In this document: positions 44,736 through 56,736 of the stretch, piece after piece
Numbering within the stretch: the first letter of the stretch is position 1
How the letters are laid out: each line of letters begins with the position of its first letter
Assembly (NCBI GenBank): GCA_001939145.1
Contig: LSRX01001145.1
Span: 1-64,000 of the forward strand
DNA length: 64,000 bases
DNA from: Symbiodinium microadriaticum
Taxonomy: Eukaryota > Sar > Dinophyceae > Suessiales > Symbiodiniaceae
Direction: 5' to 3'
The notes under the pieces: generated by a model
Told to the model about the DNA's origin: nothing
What the model saw: the letters and a program-made list of their open reading frames with translations, nothing else
Databases searched by the model: none
Position numbers and translations under genes: made by a program

Positions 44736-46480
44736 GTGCTTGCAATCTAGCAGTATCGTTTCGTATCGTGTCGGTAGCCTGACTCTCCTATTTACCGGGC
44801 AGTATTGAATCCGACACACAGCGTTTGTATCTTGAAGGTCCTTCGTGCAACATCTTCAGGTATCGGTGTAGTTCATGCTCCCTTTGCGCTTAACTTCCGG
44901 AAGCAATATAGGGTACAGGCGCCAATGGATGGATACAAAGAGTAACTACTCGATCTGGAGTCTGCAACTGAGCCAGGCAGGCGTTGCGGACGGCAAGGTC
45001 GCCTGGGTGCTCATAGATGGACAGGAGGCTCCTATCTGGCATACAATATAGCATAAACAAGATTTTTGTAGTTCAACACGATATAATATAATGTAACATC
45101 CACCCCCGGAACTCCTCTGTGCTCCAGGTTGGCCTGGGCCTGTTGCTTCGGCCTCTGAAGCCAGGCGAGAAGCCAAGGAACGACAAAGACCCCAGAGAGG
45201 CCAAGATTTGCATTTTCTTGACTCCAGGTCCATGCCTCTGCTTATGCTGAAGAGACGCGCAGGAGTCAGATGACGAAAAGCATGGAGTTGCCTGGAGATC
45301 CGAGGCAGGGGCGGATTTCGGTGAGGAACTTGGCCCTCAACCACCTGCGCCCAGCAGGACATCTACACCGGGGCGCTGGAGTTCGAAGTCCTTTTCAAGT
45401 CGGTATCTGTCCGGAGGCATGCAGTCCGAGATTCCGAGAAAGAGGCATGAAGCCAGAAGAAGCTGAAAGCCAAGGAGACCACGAGTCACTTCCAAGTCCT
45501 TGGGGATCGTCACGGAGGCTAGGCCCGAGCGCCGAGATGCGAAGCCATGTGTCAGAGCCGTCTCTGGCTGAGGGCAATCGCCTTTGGGGCTACGCCAAAG
45601 AGAACTGGCTTCAAACTAACCGGAAGTACAGGCGAGAAGAAGAGATTTCACAGAGCATCTCGTCACACTCTTTGCCCCCACGCAGGCAGAAGGAGCAAGG
45701 CTGGATTCGCATTGTGGTGACCTTAGCCACAGTCAAAAAACTATCACATGTTGTTTTATGTCCTCGCAAGTGCCCGTCGAGTTTTGAAAGGAGGAAGCTG
45801 GCAACTCATCGCTAAGGATGGAACTGATCTGGGCCACGGGCAGCTTCTGCAGTGCACCATGATGAAGCCCGCCACCTTGAAGTGCTTTGCAGAGGCTCTC
45901 AGCCCGGCAGATCCCGGCTGCCACAAGAAAGCCGCAAGTTCTGTCAGGCACTGCTGATAAATTGGCAGCCACTTCCGGCGAAGTCGGTGGTGTACACCCT
46001 GGAATGGATGGCACAGGACTGCTGCTTCTTGTCGTTGCCTGGAAAGTCTCCGCCCTCGAAACTGCCCTCAGGATAAGAAGAAGATCAATGTGGCCGTGGA
46101 GAAGACGCGCCTTTGCGTTGGTGCACCTCCCAAAGTACGGCTGTAGTCTGGAAGTCCGAAAGCCGACCGCAGCGAAATCTGCTGGTGCTGAGGCAAGATC
46201 GGCGCTTTGGCGGCAGATTCAACTTTCTACGTGAGGCTTGTATTCGGCCTAAGCATCCATGAGCGACATGACAAGCACACATCGTGAAGCAATGGCAGGG
46301 TGACCGCGCACATCTTGATCCCTGGTGTAGATGCGAACGATCCGAAGAGCGTTTGCGCAAAGGCGCCTGATTACTCAATTTAGCCTTTGCTTTCGTTGCC
46401 CACTCGGTCTCTCTCGCTCTCTCCCCTTCTTCCTCGCGCTCTCTTTCTCTCTCTGACTCAGTGTCTTTTTTTTGGCTCTT

Positions 46481-46526
<46 letters not shown>

Positions 46527-47295
46527 TGATTGCACGTATTTGCACACACTGGTGGCGATTCACCGAGTGCAGCACCTGAAAACATCGGGAATCTGCGGCC
46601 AGGTGAGCAGCGACTGGGTGGAGGCGCAAACAGGCCTGTCCAAGTGTGCCACGACCTGGGTCTAAAGTGCTGAAGTCTACGAGTACCTATGAGTTATTGA
46701 GACGAAGACTGTTAGCAATCTTGTCGACGTTGTTAATTGTGGCTCCCTTCCCTTCATGTCATCGACTTTGAGAGTACCCACTCTCCTGATGGCTGTTATT
46801 GCCATCAATGCAGAACTCTTAGAACGACCGATTGGCCTCCGGCAGGATCGGCCGTTGACGAAACAGAGGAAGCTGCAATGACTTTTGATCCGCTGGTGCG
46901 CCCGACATGCTGCAGCTTCGCTTCTGACGTCGTTGTTCATTCATGCTCAGGCAAAGATTCGTGGAAAATGTGGCGACTGCGCTTTGGTTGCACTGGAGCT
47001 GCCCGGCGTTGCCCCACCGGCCGAAGACGACAGGGCATTTTGTCTGGCTGAGGCCAGCACTGTGCCAACTTCATTCTGTCCAAGTACTCCTATCTCATGC
47101 GCTTAGACGAGGTGGGACTGGAATGCCAAGCGAATCTGCCCGTTGTAAAGTTATAACATATACATGAAATAAGCCAACTAAGACTCTGTCGTAAGGTTGG
47201 CAAGGGTATCTAGCAACCACATGCAGGTACTTTGTCGCCGCTGCGGATGCGCCTGTACGAGCCATGAGATCGTCGGAGAGTACGGGACATCTCTG
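44510..47295 (+). CDS. Second SH3b/FN3/Cys-His module set (scattered exons)
   Basis: Coding-like pieces on the + strand follow the same module order as 7.9-10.5 kb. EKLGIVCKGHVLKGYEMEG with LWRLWKDTG (about 44513-44590) and LWGYAKENWLQT (about 45583-45618) are SH3b-like; GWIRIVV at about 45702 may belong too. VLKGGSWQLIAKDGTDLGHG (about 45786-45842) is a further SH3b-like half. LLINWQPLPAKSVVYTLEWM (about 45951-46010) is FN3-like. VLCRRCGCACTSHEIVGEYG (about 47226-47285) parallels ICVRCGKSFEAHERIE at 10.27 kb. Exon limits, start and stop are unresolved. Whether this is the same gene as at 7.9 kb is doubtful, because two other genes and the mobile element lie between; a paralogous gene is more likely. 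Confidence 0.45.
44694..44745. repeat. (GCTT)n tetranucleotide repeat
   Basis: About 12 copies of CTTG/GCTT. In one frame it would encode LACLLACLLA; I regard that as a by-product. Confidence 0.9.
46422..46523. repeat. (CT)n microsatellite
   Basis: CT-rich imperfect then perfect dinucleotide run, with at least 20 perfect units at its right end. Confidence 0.95.
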
Positions 47296-48045
47296 CGAAC
47301 TGCAATGACTTTCTGTATCGGTTTTGATCGTCGAGCGTCAGACTTTCAATCCAGTCTCAATTGCCGGCATTCTATGTGAGGAAGTCGCGGGCGCAGTGGG
47401 CCAAAGACAACGAGCGCAGGCATATGGTCAGCATGGTCAGCTGATCTCATCTGCACATGCGCGGTACATGCCGGAGAGTGAAGTGACTCGCAAGGCAGCG
47501 AGAAGGCCAGCGCCGCCAGCAACAGGTCTCAAAGCCAAAGCCGATTATGCCAGCGGAGCAGCCAGACATGAATTCAGAACTTCAGGAGATGTATCGTGGA
47601 GCGAGACCTGCAAAAGCCATCAAGACCCGAACAGATGGCAAGACCATATCCCAGGCTGCCGTGTGTTCCTTGGCAGCCTGATGATGCGCCAGTGGGGCAC
47701 TCAGTAAAACAAGGCTCTGTGCAGTACATGGGCTGGCATGGCATGTGTTTCTGTCCAGGTTGGCAAGAGCAAGGCACGGTATGTCATCGAGCAGGCAAGG
47801 CATGTCCATGCTTCGGTTTGTGCTTCTGCAAATTGAGCAGGATGGTAGGTTAGGGTCAACTCGAACAGTTTGGTTCAGGGAGTTTAGTTTCGATCACCTC
47901 ATATTGCCACGGGCGGTTGGCAAGTATGCGACTGCATCCACTGCTCATATGTCCGCCACTGGTGTTCTCGGCTTCACTCGACTTCTGAAGTATAGAAGAT
48001 CACGCTAAGGGGTTGACCGGAGGTCGCCTTCCACACTTTGAACAG
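47296..48045. other. No recognised gene
   Basis: No domain recognised. An upstream exon of the J-domain gene may lie here. Confidence 0.3.
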
Positions 48046-48435
48046 GTGAAAAAGGCGCGGAACTTGTACGAGACCCTGGGCGTACGCTCATCGGCGGCGG
48101 CGAAGGCTTGCATGACATGCCATGATCGATGCGTCGATGAGTCTCCAGACGGGTCCTCAAACCCCAAGGACATTCGCAATGCTTACCGTCAAATCGCACT
48201 GCGTATCCATCCAGACAAGGCCAGTTCGAAGTCTTCGGTGATGCAGCTTTGAATGACGGTGACAGTGGGGGTTACACAGGTCACATCGGGTGGCAAAGAA
48301 GAAGAAGACTTGGTTGCACAGGCAGAGGCATGGGTGCTGTAAAGGTGCGGCTGGGCGTTCTGCTGAGACTCGTAATTCCGCATCAGGCTGCCTTCAAGCT
48401 GGTGTCGTCAGCCTATGAAGTTCTTGGTGACGAAG
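48046..48435 (+). CDS. DnaJ-type J-domain protein, partial
   Basis: Three exons: 48046-48085, 48149-48237 and 48387 to about 48435. They join in frame to KKARNLYETLGVHGSSNPKD, IRNAYRQIALRIHPDK, then after a short linker AAFKLVSSAYEVLGDEG. This is an almost complete J-domain: helix I LYETLGV, helix II KDIRNAYRQIALRI, the invariant HPD loop, and helix III AFKLVSSAYEVLGDE. J-proteins stimulate Hsp70 ATPase through HPD. The exon-2 join uses a GC donor and gives the exact family spacing between GV and IR. Exons before 48046 and after 48435 are not resolved, so the start, the client-binding part and the location are unknown. Confidence 0.75.
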
Positions 48436-51400
48436 GTTTCGGGTCAGATCATATTTGTTGTTGAATGCTTTCTGCGCTTGAAGTGTCTTCATGTATGCCG
48501 AGCATGGCAGGCAAAAGATCTTCGTACAACCACACGGCCAAGCGCTGCCCCAAGATCACCGGCATTCAAAAGAGCGACTCCCCTGCTGTGCTGATATTGC
48601 CCCACGCTGATGCACACACGTCAAAGGGCCAGCGGAAAGGCTGCAGCAGCGTCTCCAAAGCCATCAGGGTCCATGGCTCAACATGAGCATGCTCGTTTGA
48701 AGCGACGGCTCGACCGCGGCAGCTTTCGTTGCCAAGGCCAAGGACCACAGCTCCTGCATCCCAGAGAGCTTCTTGGTGCGAGAGTTTCGCGGAGTTGTTG
48801 TGGACCTCCCGGCTTTGAATGCCCTGAGCCTCCAAGGAGCATTGGCCAGGAGGCCAGCCACGAGGCCTCCACAGATCCACTCCAGTCCAAACCTCACTCG
48901 CGCTTCCAGGCGCAGGAACGTCTAAAGCAGAGGCCAGGGGCAAAACAAGCGCTGCAGCAAAGTTCGGTCTGCGCTGGTCGAGCAATGTTGGTGAACATGC
49001 ATGAGGTGGTTCTCACTGCAGGGGTCCAAGTGAACATTTTGCACTCTCCCAACATCGACATTAACCGAGACCGTCTTGGTTTCAAGCTGAAGGTGTCGCA
49101 TGCAGTCCATGGTGAAGAGATTCGCATGTCGATGAATCGTGGGACGTGGGATGCTTAGTTTCAAGGGACCCCTCATGACCGCTCCCAGATTCCAGCCCTG
49201 TTGAGAAAACGGGTCCAGCAGTGCTTCTGCAAGGAGTGTCATGGGCCTGAAGCGAGCCCTCTGCAAGAAAGTCAAGCGGGGACCGTGTTGGCCTCAAGGA
49301 CTCATGCAGTTATGATAGCAGCATCGCTGGTGCGCTGATCGCAGGCCGAAGTGCATCGACATCTGTGACAGCAGCGGATGCATCCTCGGAGATGATCATC
49401 GCTTTGCCGATAATCAGGCTCCATTGTCCCATTCCTCGTGAAAGGAAATGCCTACCTAAACCCTCCGAAGAGTCCAAGAGGAGCTCCACTGCATTGGCAT
49501 CTCCCTTGGCCCACCCAAGACTATAAAGGTGGAGGCTGCGCTCTCCTCTCCGGCATCTGCATGGAGACATGTCCGCGCTTGAGAGGTGAAGGACCATCGG
49601 TCAGGAGCCAGGATGCAGGTGGAGGTGGTGAACTCAGGAATGTTTGCCTGCCTGACCCCGTGCTTGGCTAGGCGGCTAGGCTGAGCTGGTAGGATTGTCT
49701 CCAGAAAGAATGGGCGTTCCAGAGATCTGTTGTATTCCGTGCCGGTGCAAGTTTGGTTCTTGTTGAACAGGGTTTAGACTGGCATGTAAACGTCGGACGC
49801 CAGCATGATTCGCTGAGGCTTTACACGGAATGTCAGTCATTCTCTCACTGTTGAGTCCTAGATTGAACTGTGGAACCTCGTAACCTGGATGTTTTCGTGT
49901 GCTTGCTGCCTGAGGTGCTGGACACTTCGAGCATGGAGACAGTCAGAAAGAAGGCTTTTCCATGTGCAGCAAGTGTAGGCAACCCAGCAAAACATACCGC
50001 TCCACAAGCGTCGAGGTCGCCAGGGAGCTGAAGGTCAAGGAGAAGGCCCTGCCATGTAGGAGATGTGGCGTGCGATGTTTCACTGTGCACTGAAGGAGCT
50101 GCAGATTGGGCAGCAGAAGACTGCGGGCAAGTACTCTTCTCGTCGCTTCGAAGCTTTACCAAGCGAGGAGCTGCTCAATGGCAGGAGCCCCTTGAGTTCA
50201 ACAATGGCTGGTCGACATTCCTGTGAAAATGCCCGTTGCGCCAGGAGAATGCTCTACATCCACGGAAACGGAGTTCTGATTTACTTCAGCTTGGAACAGG
50301 AATCGGGAGTTTTTGTGAAGCTTGCCTATGAATCAGAGTCTGGCGGAGGGCTTGCAGCTGCAGCGAGAGTTGATCGTTGCATATGGCGAGTGCGTACCTC
50401 GGAATGCTCCCGTCAGCACGGATCTCCTTGGTGCGCGTTGGAATCGAGGGCGATCTTTCAGAAGAAGTTGGAGGCACTCTTGTCCGAGTATCCAATGCCC
50501 CGGACCCAGAATGGAAGGGCCGAAAGTGCAAAGAGCGCTGGGCCACAACAACGCTGTGAGGCCGGAGTCGATCACCCAGATGAAATTCCGGGAGGCGTCG
50601 GAGATCTTAAGCAAGATGAGTCTAAGATAAGTGAGGATCTTCGGAGCTTACCTTTGCTTACCGAATCACCCCGCGGAGCCTCTGTGACTCTGGCTTCTGC
50701 GAAGGCCTTCGGAAAGCTGGTCCGCGACGCGCAGAAGGCCACCCTGGCAAGGTGCGACGAAGCGAAACTTGACAGAGAGACTAAAGCCACCTGGCCGCAG
50801 CCGTACAGGTGGGGCTTTGAGGGCGATTTTGCGGCACAGAACATGATGACGGCCTTTGGCAAGGCACGATGCCGTGCAAAGATTTGCCAGACGTGCTCAG
50901 AGGCAAACTTGTGTTGCTGGGTGGCCCCCAAAGCCCAGTGCTTGTCCTTGCTGGGTGGGCTGGTGCTGAAAAGGGTGCGGACCCGCGGGGCGGCACTAAG
51001 AGTCGTGGGTGACTCGAGGAGCACCCCCCTTTCTCCACCCGGTGGCACTCGGGCGAGTGCCCGACGAGGAACATTGAGTCCCTGGTTGCTTTATCAACTA
51101 CTGCTCCTATTTTGCGGTATCTATCCGTCAGAGGTGCATGCTTGTCCAGACAGTGGCAACAGTGTAGCTCTTGATTACCGAGCTTGTGCCTCCTTTCATT
51201 AGGTCGTCCCGGTTGAGGCTACTGCTGTAGTATTGTGTGCTGACTGAGCTTAGGACTCGCTGACAGTGCGGCCATGCTTGTCTGCACACCTGCACATTTG
51301 GGTTCGGTACAGTATTCTGGGCAAGGTTTATATGACTATCAATCCTTCTGCATGACTTGCTGAGCCAGCGGTCCAGGATATGGCCATTGGATTGTTGTTG

Positions 51401-52477
51401 ATGCCTTGATACTGGCTCTCTACCCTGCTGCTCTCTGGCCTGCTTGCGCCTATGGGCCGTTTTCTGCTGTGGCGGCTTGGTCGATGCGGGCATATTATTT
51501 ACTGTAGCTGCCTGGTGGCGTGCTTGCCCTCGGTGCTGGAACACTGTTCCCTCTGCATCTGGCACGCGCCTTAGGGTCGCCCGCCGTGTGCCCACTGTGC
51601 TTGGACCTTGTCTCCCTCGGCACTGGCCACATCTGGCCACACTCCGTCGGCCCGTTACTGATTGTGCATACGATTACACACAGGATCTTGTTGAAGTATG
51701 TCTACCGTTGCCACCGCGAGCCATGCTTGCGTTTGCCAAGTCTCTCACTCTGAACCCGGGAAGACAACCACGCCATCGTAGTCGTCACGAGCTTCCTGAT
51801 TCTGGTTTGGGACAACTCGCTAGCCCTTTTTCTAGCAAGCGGTGTTGCTGAGTTGCTGAGCCTCATGACCTTATGATCGTGTAAGCTAAACCAGGCATGG
51901 TGAAACCAATGTGGCGGCAGTATGTGTCCCAGATTTTCGGCACATATGCAACAATCCAGACGTGCTACAATGATCAAGGCACCCCTCCCAGTATTGTGCA
52001 GTTGAATGTCTTCGCAGTTGATGACATTCTCACGTCGCTCTCCCGGGCTCTTGACGGTTTGGTTTTGTGTGATAGCGGATCTTGCATGTCCAATTCGTGC
52101 TTGGATGTTACTTGTGTTGGTCAAGTTTCTACCGCTTGATTACTGCACCTTGAACCGTCCCTTGTGCCCACCATGCAGATGTTTCGTCGAGATGTGTGTG
52201 TTTGTGTGTCACCAGAGCCATGTCTTGCAAATGGAACCATAAGAGCGTACGACAAAGTTGTTATGAAGACACATGGAATGCGAGATGCCAATTGCGAATC
52301 AACTCTGTCTGGTTGGTATCGTGACCTGTCCCGAACCCCCCCTGCCGACTTGCATGTGCCGCTGCTATGCCTGCCCTGCATGGTGCCATGACGTTTTCGG
52401 AGCGCCGTGCCCCACTTGCGTCTTAACCTTCGCGGGTGGCGACAACGTGGGTGCCCGTCCCCTTGCCGGGGGGCGAC
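48436..52477 (+). other. Mostly unassigned; one 379-codon open frame
   Basis: A + open frame at 50063-51202 (379 codons) is longer than expected by chance at this GC content. It includes IYFSLEQESGVFVKLAYESE, a charged middle part (DLKQDESKISEDLRSLPLL), and LLYQLLLLFCGIYP near the end. The other two + frames are also open over 50322-50630 and 50377-50559, so the true reading frame may switch at introns. No domain recognised. The rest (48.5-50.0 and 51.2-52.5 kb) shows nothing I can support. Confidence 0.3.
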
Positions 52478-52480
52478 TTT

Positions 52481-52517
<37 letters not shown>
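52478..52517. repeat. (CT)n microsatellite
   Basis: About 16 CT units following a T9 run, about 265 bp upstream of the SPF27 gene start. Confidence 0.95.
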
Positions 52518-52519
<2 letters not shown>

Positions 52520-52781
52520 TGGATAGGTGGCGCATACCCCAGAAGTGTATGAGCTCAGCTTGGAGATCGACAAGCTTTTGCGGATCACATCAGGTGCTCA
52601 TGCTTGCCTTTCGAAGCTTCCGCAGCGCAGTCAGTAAGCAGGAACGAGAAGTTCTCGCTAGCACGTGCCGCAGTTTGTCATTCGCCAATGTCAGCTCTTT
52701 GATTCCCCTTGCCCTTGGCTGCAGACAAAGGAACCAGTCAGTGCCCCAGGCGTATTTAGGGCTTTGGACGCCTGTGCCGCC

Positions 52782-53501
52782 ATGGATGGCGAGCTCCTGT
52801 ACATGGAGAACGAGCATTACTCCCTTGTCGATGCGCTGCCCTACATAGACACGCAGCTGGGTGCAGCAGAGGTCGCTCAGCAAGTGAAGGCTCTCATTGA
52901 GGAGGAGATGACTCAATTTGAGCCGCGTGACTACTTGGCATCACTTCCAGCACCCACACTCACCGTGTTGAGCAGCGAGCAAATGCAACAAGAGTTTGCC
53001 AGGGTCAGCCGAAGGGCCCCATTAGGTGCTGTTGATCCAAAGAAATACGAGGTAGAGAAGCCGGATGGCGAGGCAGCTGAAGACGAGAATTCTTGGAAGT
53101 CTGTCTCCGCTACAACGCAGATCAACTTGGAGTATGCCAGAATAAAATCCGTGAACCTCGAGCTGTTGGAGCAATGGGGGAAAAAGGCATGGATCGCTCA
53201 CAACATGCTCATTCGTGGTGCCGAGAGAGTCCTCAACAACGAGGCCACCGAGCTCCGTGCTTCCCGTGAGGAGGTGAACAAAAAGCGCAAGCTTGACCAA
53301 ATCTCTTGTGGCAACGACCTGCGGAAGCTGACTCGCGAGTTCGAGCAGTACCAGCAGGACAACGGTGATGTGGATCGAGCAGTTAGGGATCTTGAGCTCG
53401 ACATCATGCGCCTGCGGGAAGCTGCCGCAGAGCGGGGTGTTGACATCTCTGATGTAGACCCGCTGGCCAAGCCGCAGGAAAGTGAACCCCAAGAGCCGTA
53501 G
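52782..53501 (+). CDS. BCAS2: Pre-mRNA splicing factor SPF27 (BCAS2/Cwf7)
   Basis: 239 aa in one exon, with an ATG in good context (GCCATGGATG), chosen because family homology starts a few residues later. SPF27 is a core subunit of the Prp19/CDC5L (NineTeen) complex, needed in the nucleus to activate the spliceosome. The whole family profile is present: LVDALPYIDTQLG, ALIEEEMTQFEPRDYLASLP, EFARVSRRAPLGAVDPKKYE, INLEYARIKSVNLELLEQWG, KKAWIAHNMLI, then a coiled coil with EEVNKKRKLDQISCGNDLRK, FEQYQQDNGDVDRAVRDLEL and DIMRLREAAAERG. Length matches the family's usual 220-240 aa. It has no internal introns, unlike neighbouring genes. An AG acceptor upstream (GGCTGCAG, about 52719) could serve trans-splicing. 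In a window full of GC-donor introns this is a fitting but not functionally linked resident. Confidence 0.93.
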   Translation: MDGELLYMENEHYSLVDALPYIDTQLGAAEVAQQVKALIEEEMTQFEPRDYLASLPAPTLTVLSSEQMQQEFARVSRRAPLGAVDPKKYEVEKPDGEAAEDENSWKSVSATTQINLEYARIKSVNLELLEQWGKKAWIAHNMLIRGAERVLNNEATELRASREEVNKKRKLDQISCGNDLRKLTREFEQYQQDNGDVDRAVRDLELDIMRLREAAAERGVDISDVDPLAKPQESEPQEP

Positions 53502-55763
53502 ATATGGAGCATTCAGCCATCAGAGAGGTCGACTCTGCATGCTCATGCGGAGCAAAAGAAGCAAGCTGCACCCGACGCAGAGATTGCCCCTTGTAAGCTA
53601 TGCCGTCGCCTCAGTTCTGGACCACACAGACTCTGGCGTGGATTTCAGGAGGGATGATCGCAGCCCCCGTGAAGCCCAAGAAGGATGCTCAGGCCGGGCT
53701 TGTTAGCAACTGTGCTCCCCACCAGGTTGTATGCTTGTGCCTTGGCTCTCGTGCCCTTTGCAGGCAAAGGCCGTGGCTTCGGCATCTGACTCGAAGGTCG
53801 CAAGTGCTTGCAAAGAGGCATGATACGCTCAAGCCTGGCCTATGTTGGCAGGAGAAGTCGGAGAAGCCGAAGAATTCGAAGGTGCCAAGCAAGAGTGGTC
53901 CCAAACCGCCAGCTGTGGCCTCGAGACCTCATGCATGAAAGCAAGCTCCAAACCTGTCCATGTCAGGTCGTCATAACGGTACGGCAGGCGGTCGAAGAGG
54001 ACAACGAGCCTCCGGCGCCAGCTTTGAAGGCAAGTAAGACTTCGCATACTTTCGCTGGCATTTTCTGGCGCGACGAGCGACTGTGGCGCAGGTCGCCGTC
54101 CCTGCAGATGCCACGATGCGCCGCCTCAAGCAGGCAAGACTAGCATCACGAGGAGCGCTGAAGAAGCGCTTTGCCAGACTCGCGGCAGGCTATTGCTGAG
54201 AAGCTGGGCCTGAAACGCACGGCCTCCCTAAAGCCGGGTTAGCTCAGAAGAGGGCTAGTCACGGCTAGTCACGCCTTCACAACAGATTTGTACAAGGTAC
54301 TTGATTGTGGTGTCCTTGAAAGGCTGGTATTTCATCTGGACTCTCGGGCCATGACCTCAGCCTTGATCTTGTCGGTTTCTTCCTTCATGGCAGAGAAGTC
54401 TCGATGACGCCTGTCCAGTTACGAAAAACGAACATGCCTGAGAGTGGCATGACCTTTGCGCGTGGATCATAGTCAAGCAGAGTTGCCATTCACTCTACCA
54501 TGTTCTACCCAGCTCGGCTGCCTCATATGAGGTCCTTTAAAGATGACGAACTAATCGGCTCGCGCCGAGAAGTCCTGCTGCCGACGCCTTACAGTGCCTA
54601 AAAGCGCCTCCCCAGTACTCGTCCGAGCGTAGAGGCGCCTGACTGCAGGTTGGGAGCGGACCTCCGTGATGTGGTGTTCGCGACCTGTTTAGATGGGCCC
54701 CTCGTCGCCTCGTTGCCTGCGCCCTGCCAGGCAGAGGTTCGGGTGGAGCTGAGCGGTGTACCGCAGCTCCCTGACGGAACGGCCCAGCTGGCATGGACAA
54801 AGCTGCTCCAGCTTGAGGTTGTAGCTATACAGCTAGCTCGCTTCTGCAGTTTCAGGTGGTCGTCTTCGTTTCGCAGTCCGCCACCTTGCGGGAGGCTCGC
54901 TACCCAGACGGCCGGGATATCCAAGGTGATCATCGTATGTCTTACTCAGCTTCAGTTGTGGGCACCAGCTTGTTGCTGGAAGGTCAAAGAAGCAGCGGCA
55001 CGCAAGCTGTTGGGCAAGGAGGTCTGCAGAAAACACACCTAGCCTGGAAGGGAGCCCCTCCCCCGACAAAACCCGTCTGGCGAAGGCTGAAGAGCCGACC
55101 GCCGCCCGAATCGCGGAGGTGCAAGGGCAGGGCGCGTGTTCGGTATGCTGAGCGTCTGCCGAGTCTCGAGTTTCATCATGTGAAGCTCTCATCGCAGCAG
55201 GATAGAATGAGACGCATGGCAGCCTCGGCTCAACCGGGGGGGGGGTGGGTCGGTGCCTAAACTGCCCCCCAAGCAGTTTCTCAAGGGTAGCCATGGCCTT
55301 GGCTTCAGCCTCAGCCCTCTGGAACAGCTTTGACTTTGACCATCTCATACCCTGCGATCTGCAGGATATTGAAAGATGCTCTTTCTGAGGCAGTGCGCCA
55401 GCCTGGGACGGACAAGTCGCAGCAGGTTGAACCTGCCTTTACAAGGCCCTACCGAGTCACACAATTACAGGTTGCAAACATTGCAAGCCATCATGCCTCC
55501 TCCCGTGATGAACTGAAACATGTGCAGGTGTTGCGTCACTGAGCCTCACATGTTGAGTAGCAGAGGGGCAGCAGCATCTGTTGTTCAGTTGTTTCATGGT
55601 CGGTGGTGGTCGTGGTGGTGCTGGTGCTGGTGCAAGCAGTAGCCGGTAAGAACACTTGCGACACGCAACAGCACGGAATCCACGGGCTTCCCCAGTGCTA
55701 GCCGCGGTGACACACAGACACACAGACAAACACCACATCCCTCTCTCTCCCTCTCCGCCCTCG

Positions 55764-55812
<49 letters not shown>

Positions 55813-56736
55813 TCTCGTTTCTCTGCAGCTTGCCAGCACTCTGATCACTGTGATGTGTTCTCGCTTCTCGCAGGGAGCGCTTGTCCTACGAGCTTGCATA
55901 CAAGACTGATGAGCAGAAGGCTGCTGCTTAGCTAATCGGTCAGCACCCCAGCCGCATGTTTGTCAGGCACTGGCAATTTCCGACCTCGCAGCGAAGGACC
56001 GCCTTGAACTGCACTCCGCCAGTGGTAGCTGCCGAGAATTCTTGTCATGAACATGCCTGCAGGGGGAAGCCGTGGTGGTTTCTCACTTGGTCAGAGCCTT
56101 ACCAGTAAAAACGCCTTCAAAGCATCCCTGAGCATCCTGTGGGAGGACTACATCGTCTCAGAACTGCAGCGAAGCCCGGGTAAGGAAATGAAGCAAGCAG
56201 CCCGTTCCTCAGTCGGTTGTGGACCTTTACACGCTTTCCGTGCTTCGGCGCAGCTGCAGATTTGCAAAGCAGTCATTGCTGCTGGGCCAGCCGCGGCTGC
56301 ATTCTACCACGCCGATGGCTCGTTGCTCCAACCCGGAAGTTGGATGGTTGCTTGAGAGACCGATCTTGAAGGAAATCGCCAATTTGATCAGCGACAACAA
56401 CCCCGAGGCAACCACTCGCAGTCACAGCAGGAACTCGCATCTGGAGACCTTTGCTATTGTCAGGTCCGCTACTGGGGCTGCCTGGCTGTCGGGACGATGG
56501 GAAGCTCTGCATCAGGCCACTGAATCACCAATCTTGTGGATTGCTGTTATTACTGTGTCGGGCTATGCTCCTTCGGATTCTTACTTGGTAGTGTTGTCAT
56601 CATTGCAGTTGTGGCCACACGTTGCTCTTACACCATGTCATCATCATCACCACCATCCCGTTTCCGGTGAGGGTGGGCTTCATGGGCAAATTGGCATCTG
56701 CTGCTGCCTGCAGCCACAGGAGCCAAGCGTCAAATT
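53502..56736 (+). other. Unassigned, possible HEAT-gene 5' exons
   Basis: Open + pieces such as FWTTQTLAWISGGMIAAPVK (53610), EKSEKPKNSKVPSKSGPKP (53849) and KVKEAAARKLLGKE (about 54985-55020) are coding-like. The last has the HEAT second-helix look and may be a first repeat exon of the gene downstream. Nothing else is recognised. Confidence 0.3.
55764..55818. repeat. (CT)n microsatellite
   Basis: TCTG then TC dinucleotide run with about 18 perfect TC units. Confidence 0.95.

Noticed and set aside
44406..44750. Open frame ending in LACLLACLLACLLA
   Set aside because: The C-terminal part is only the GCTT microsatellite. The upstream SH3b-like piece is retained in the module entry.
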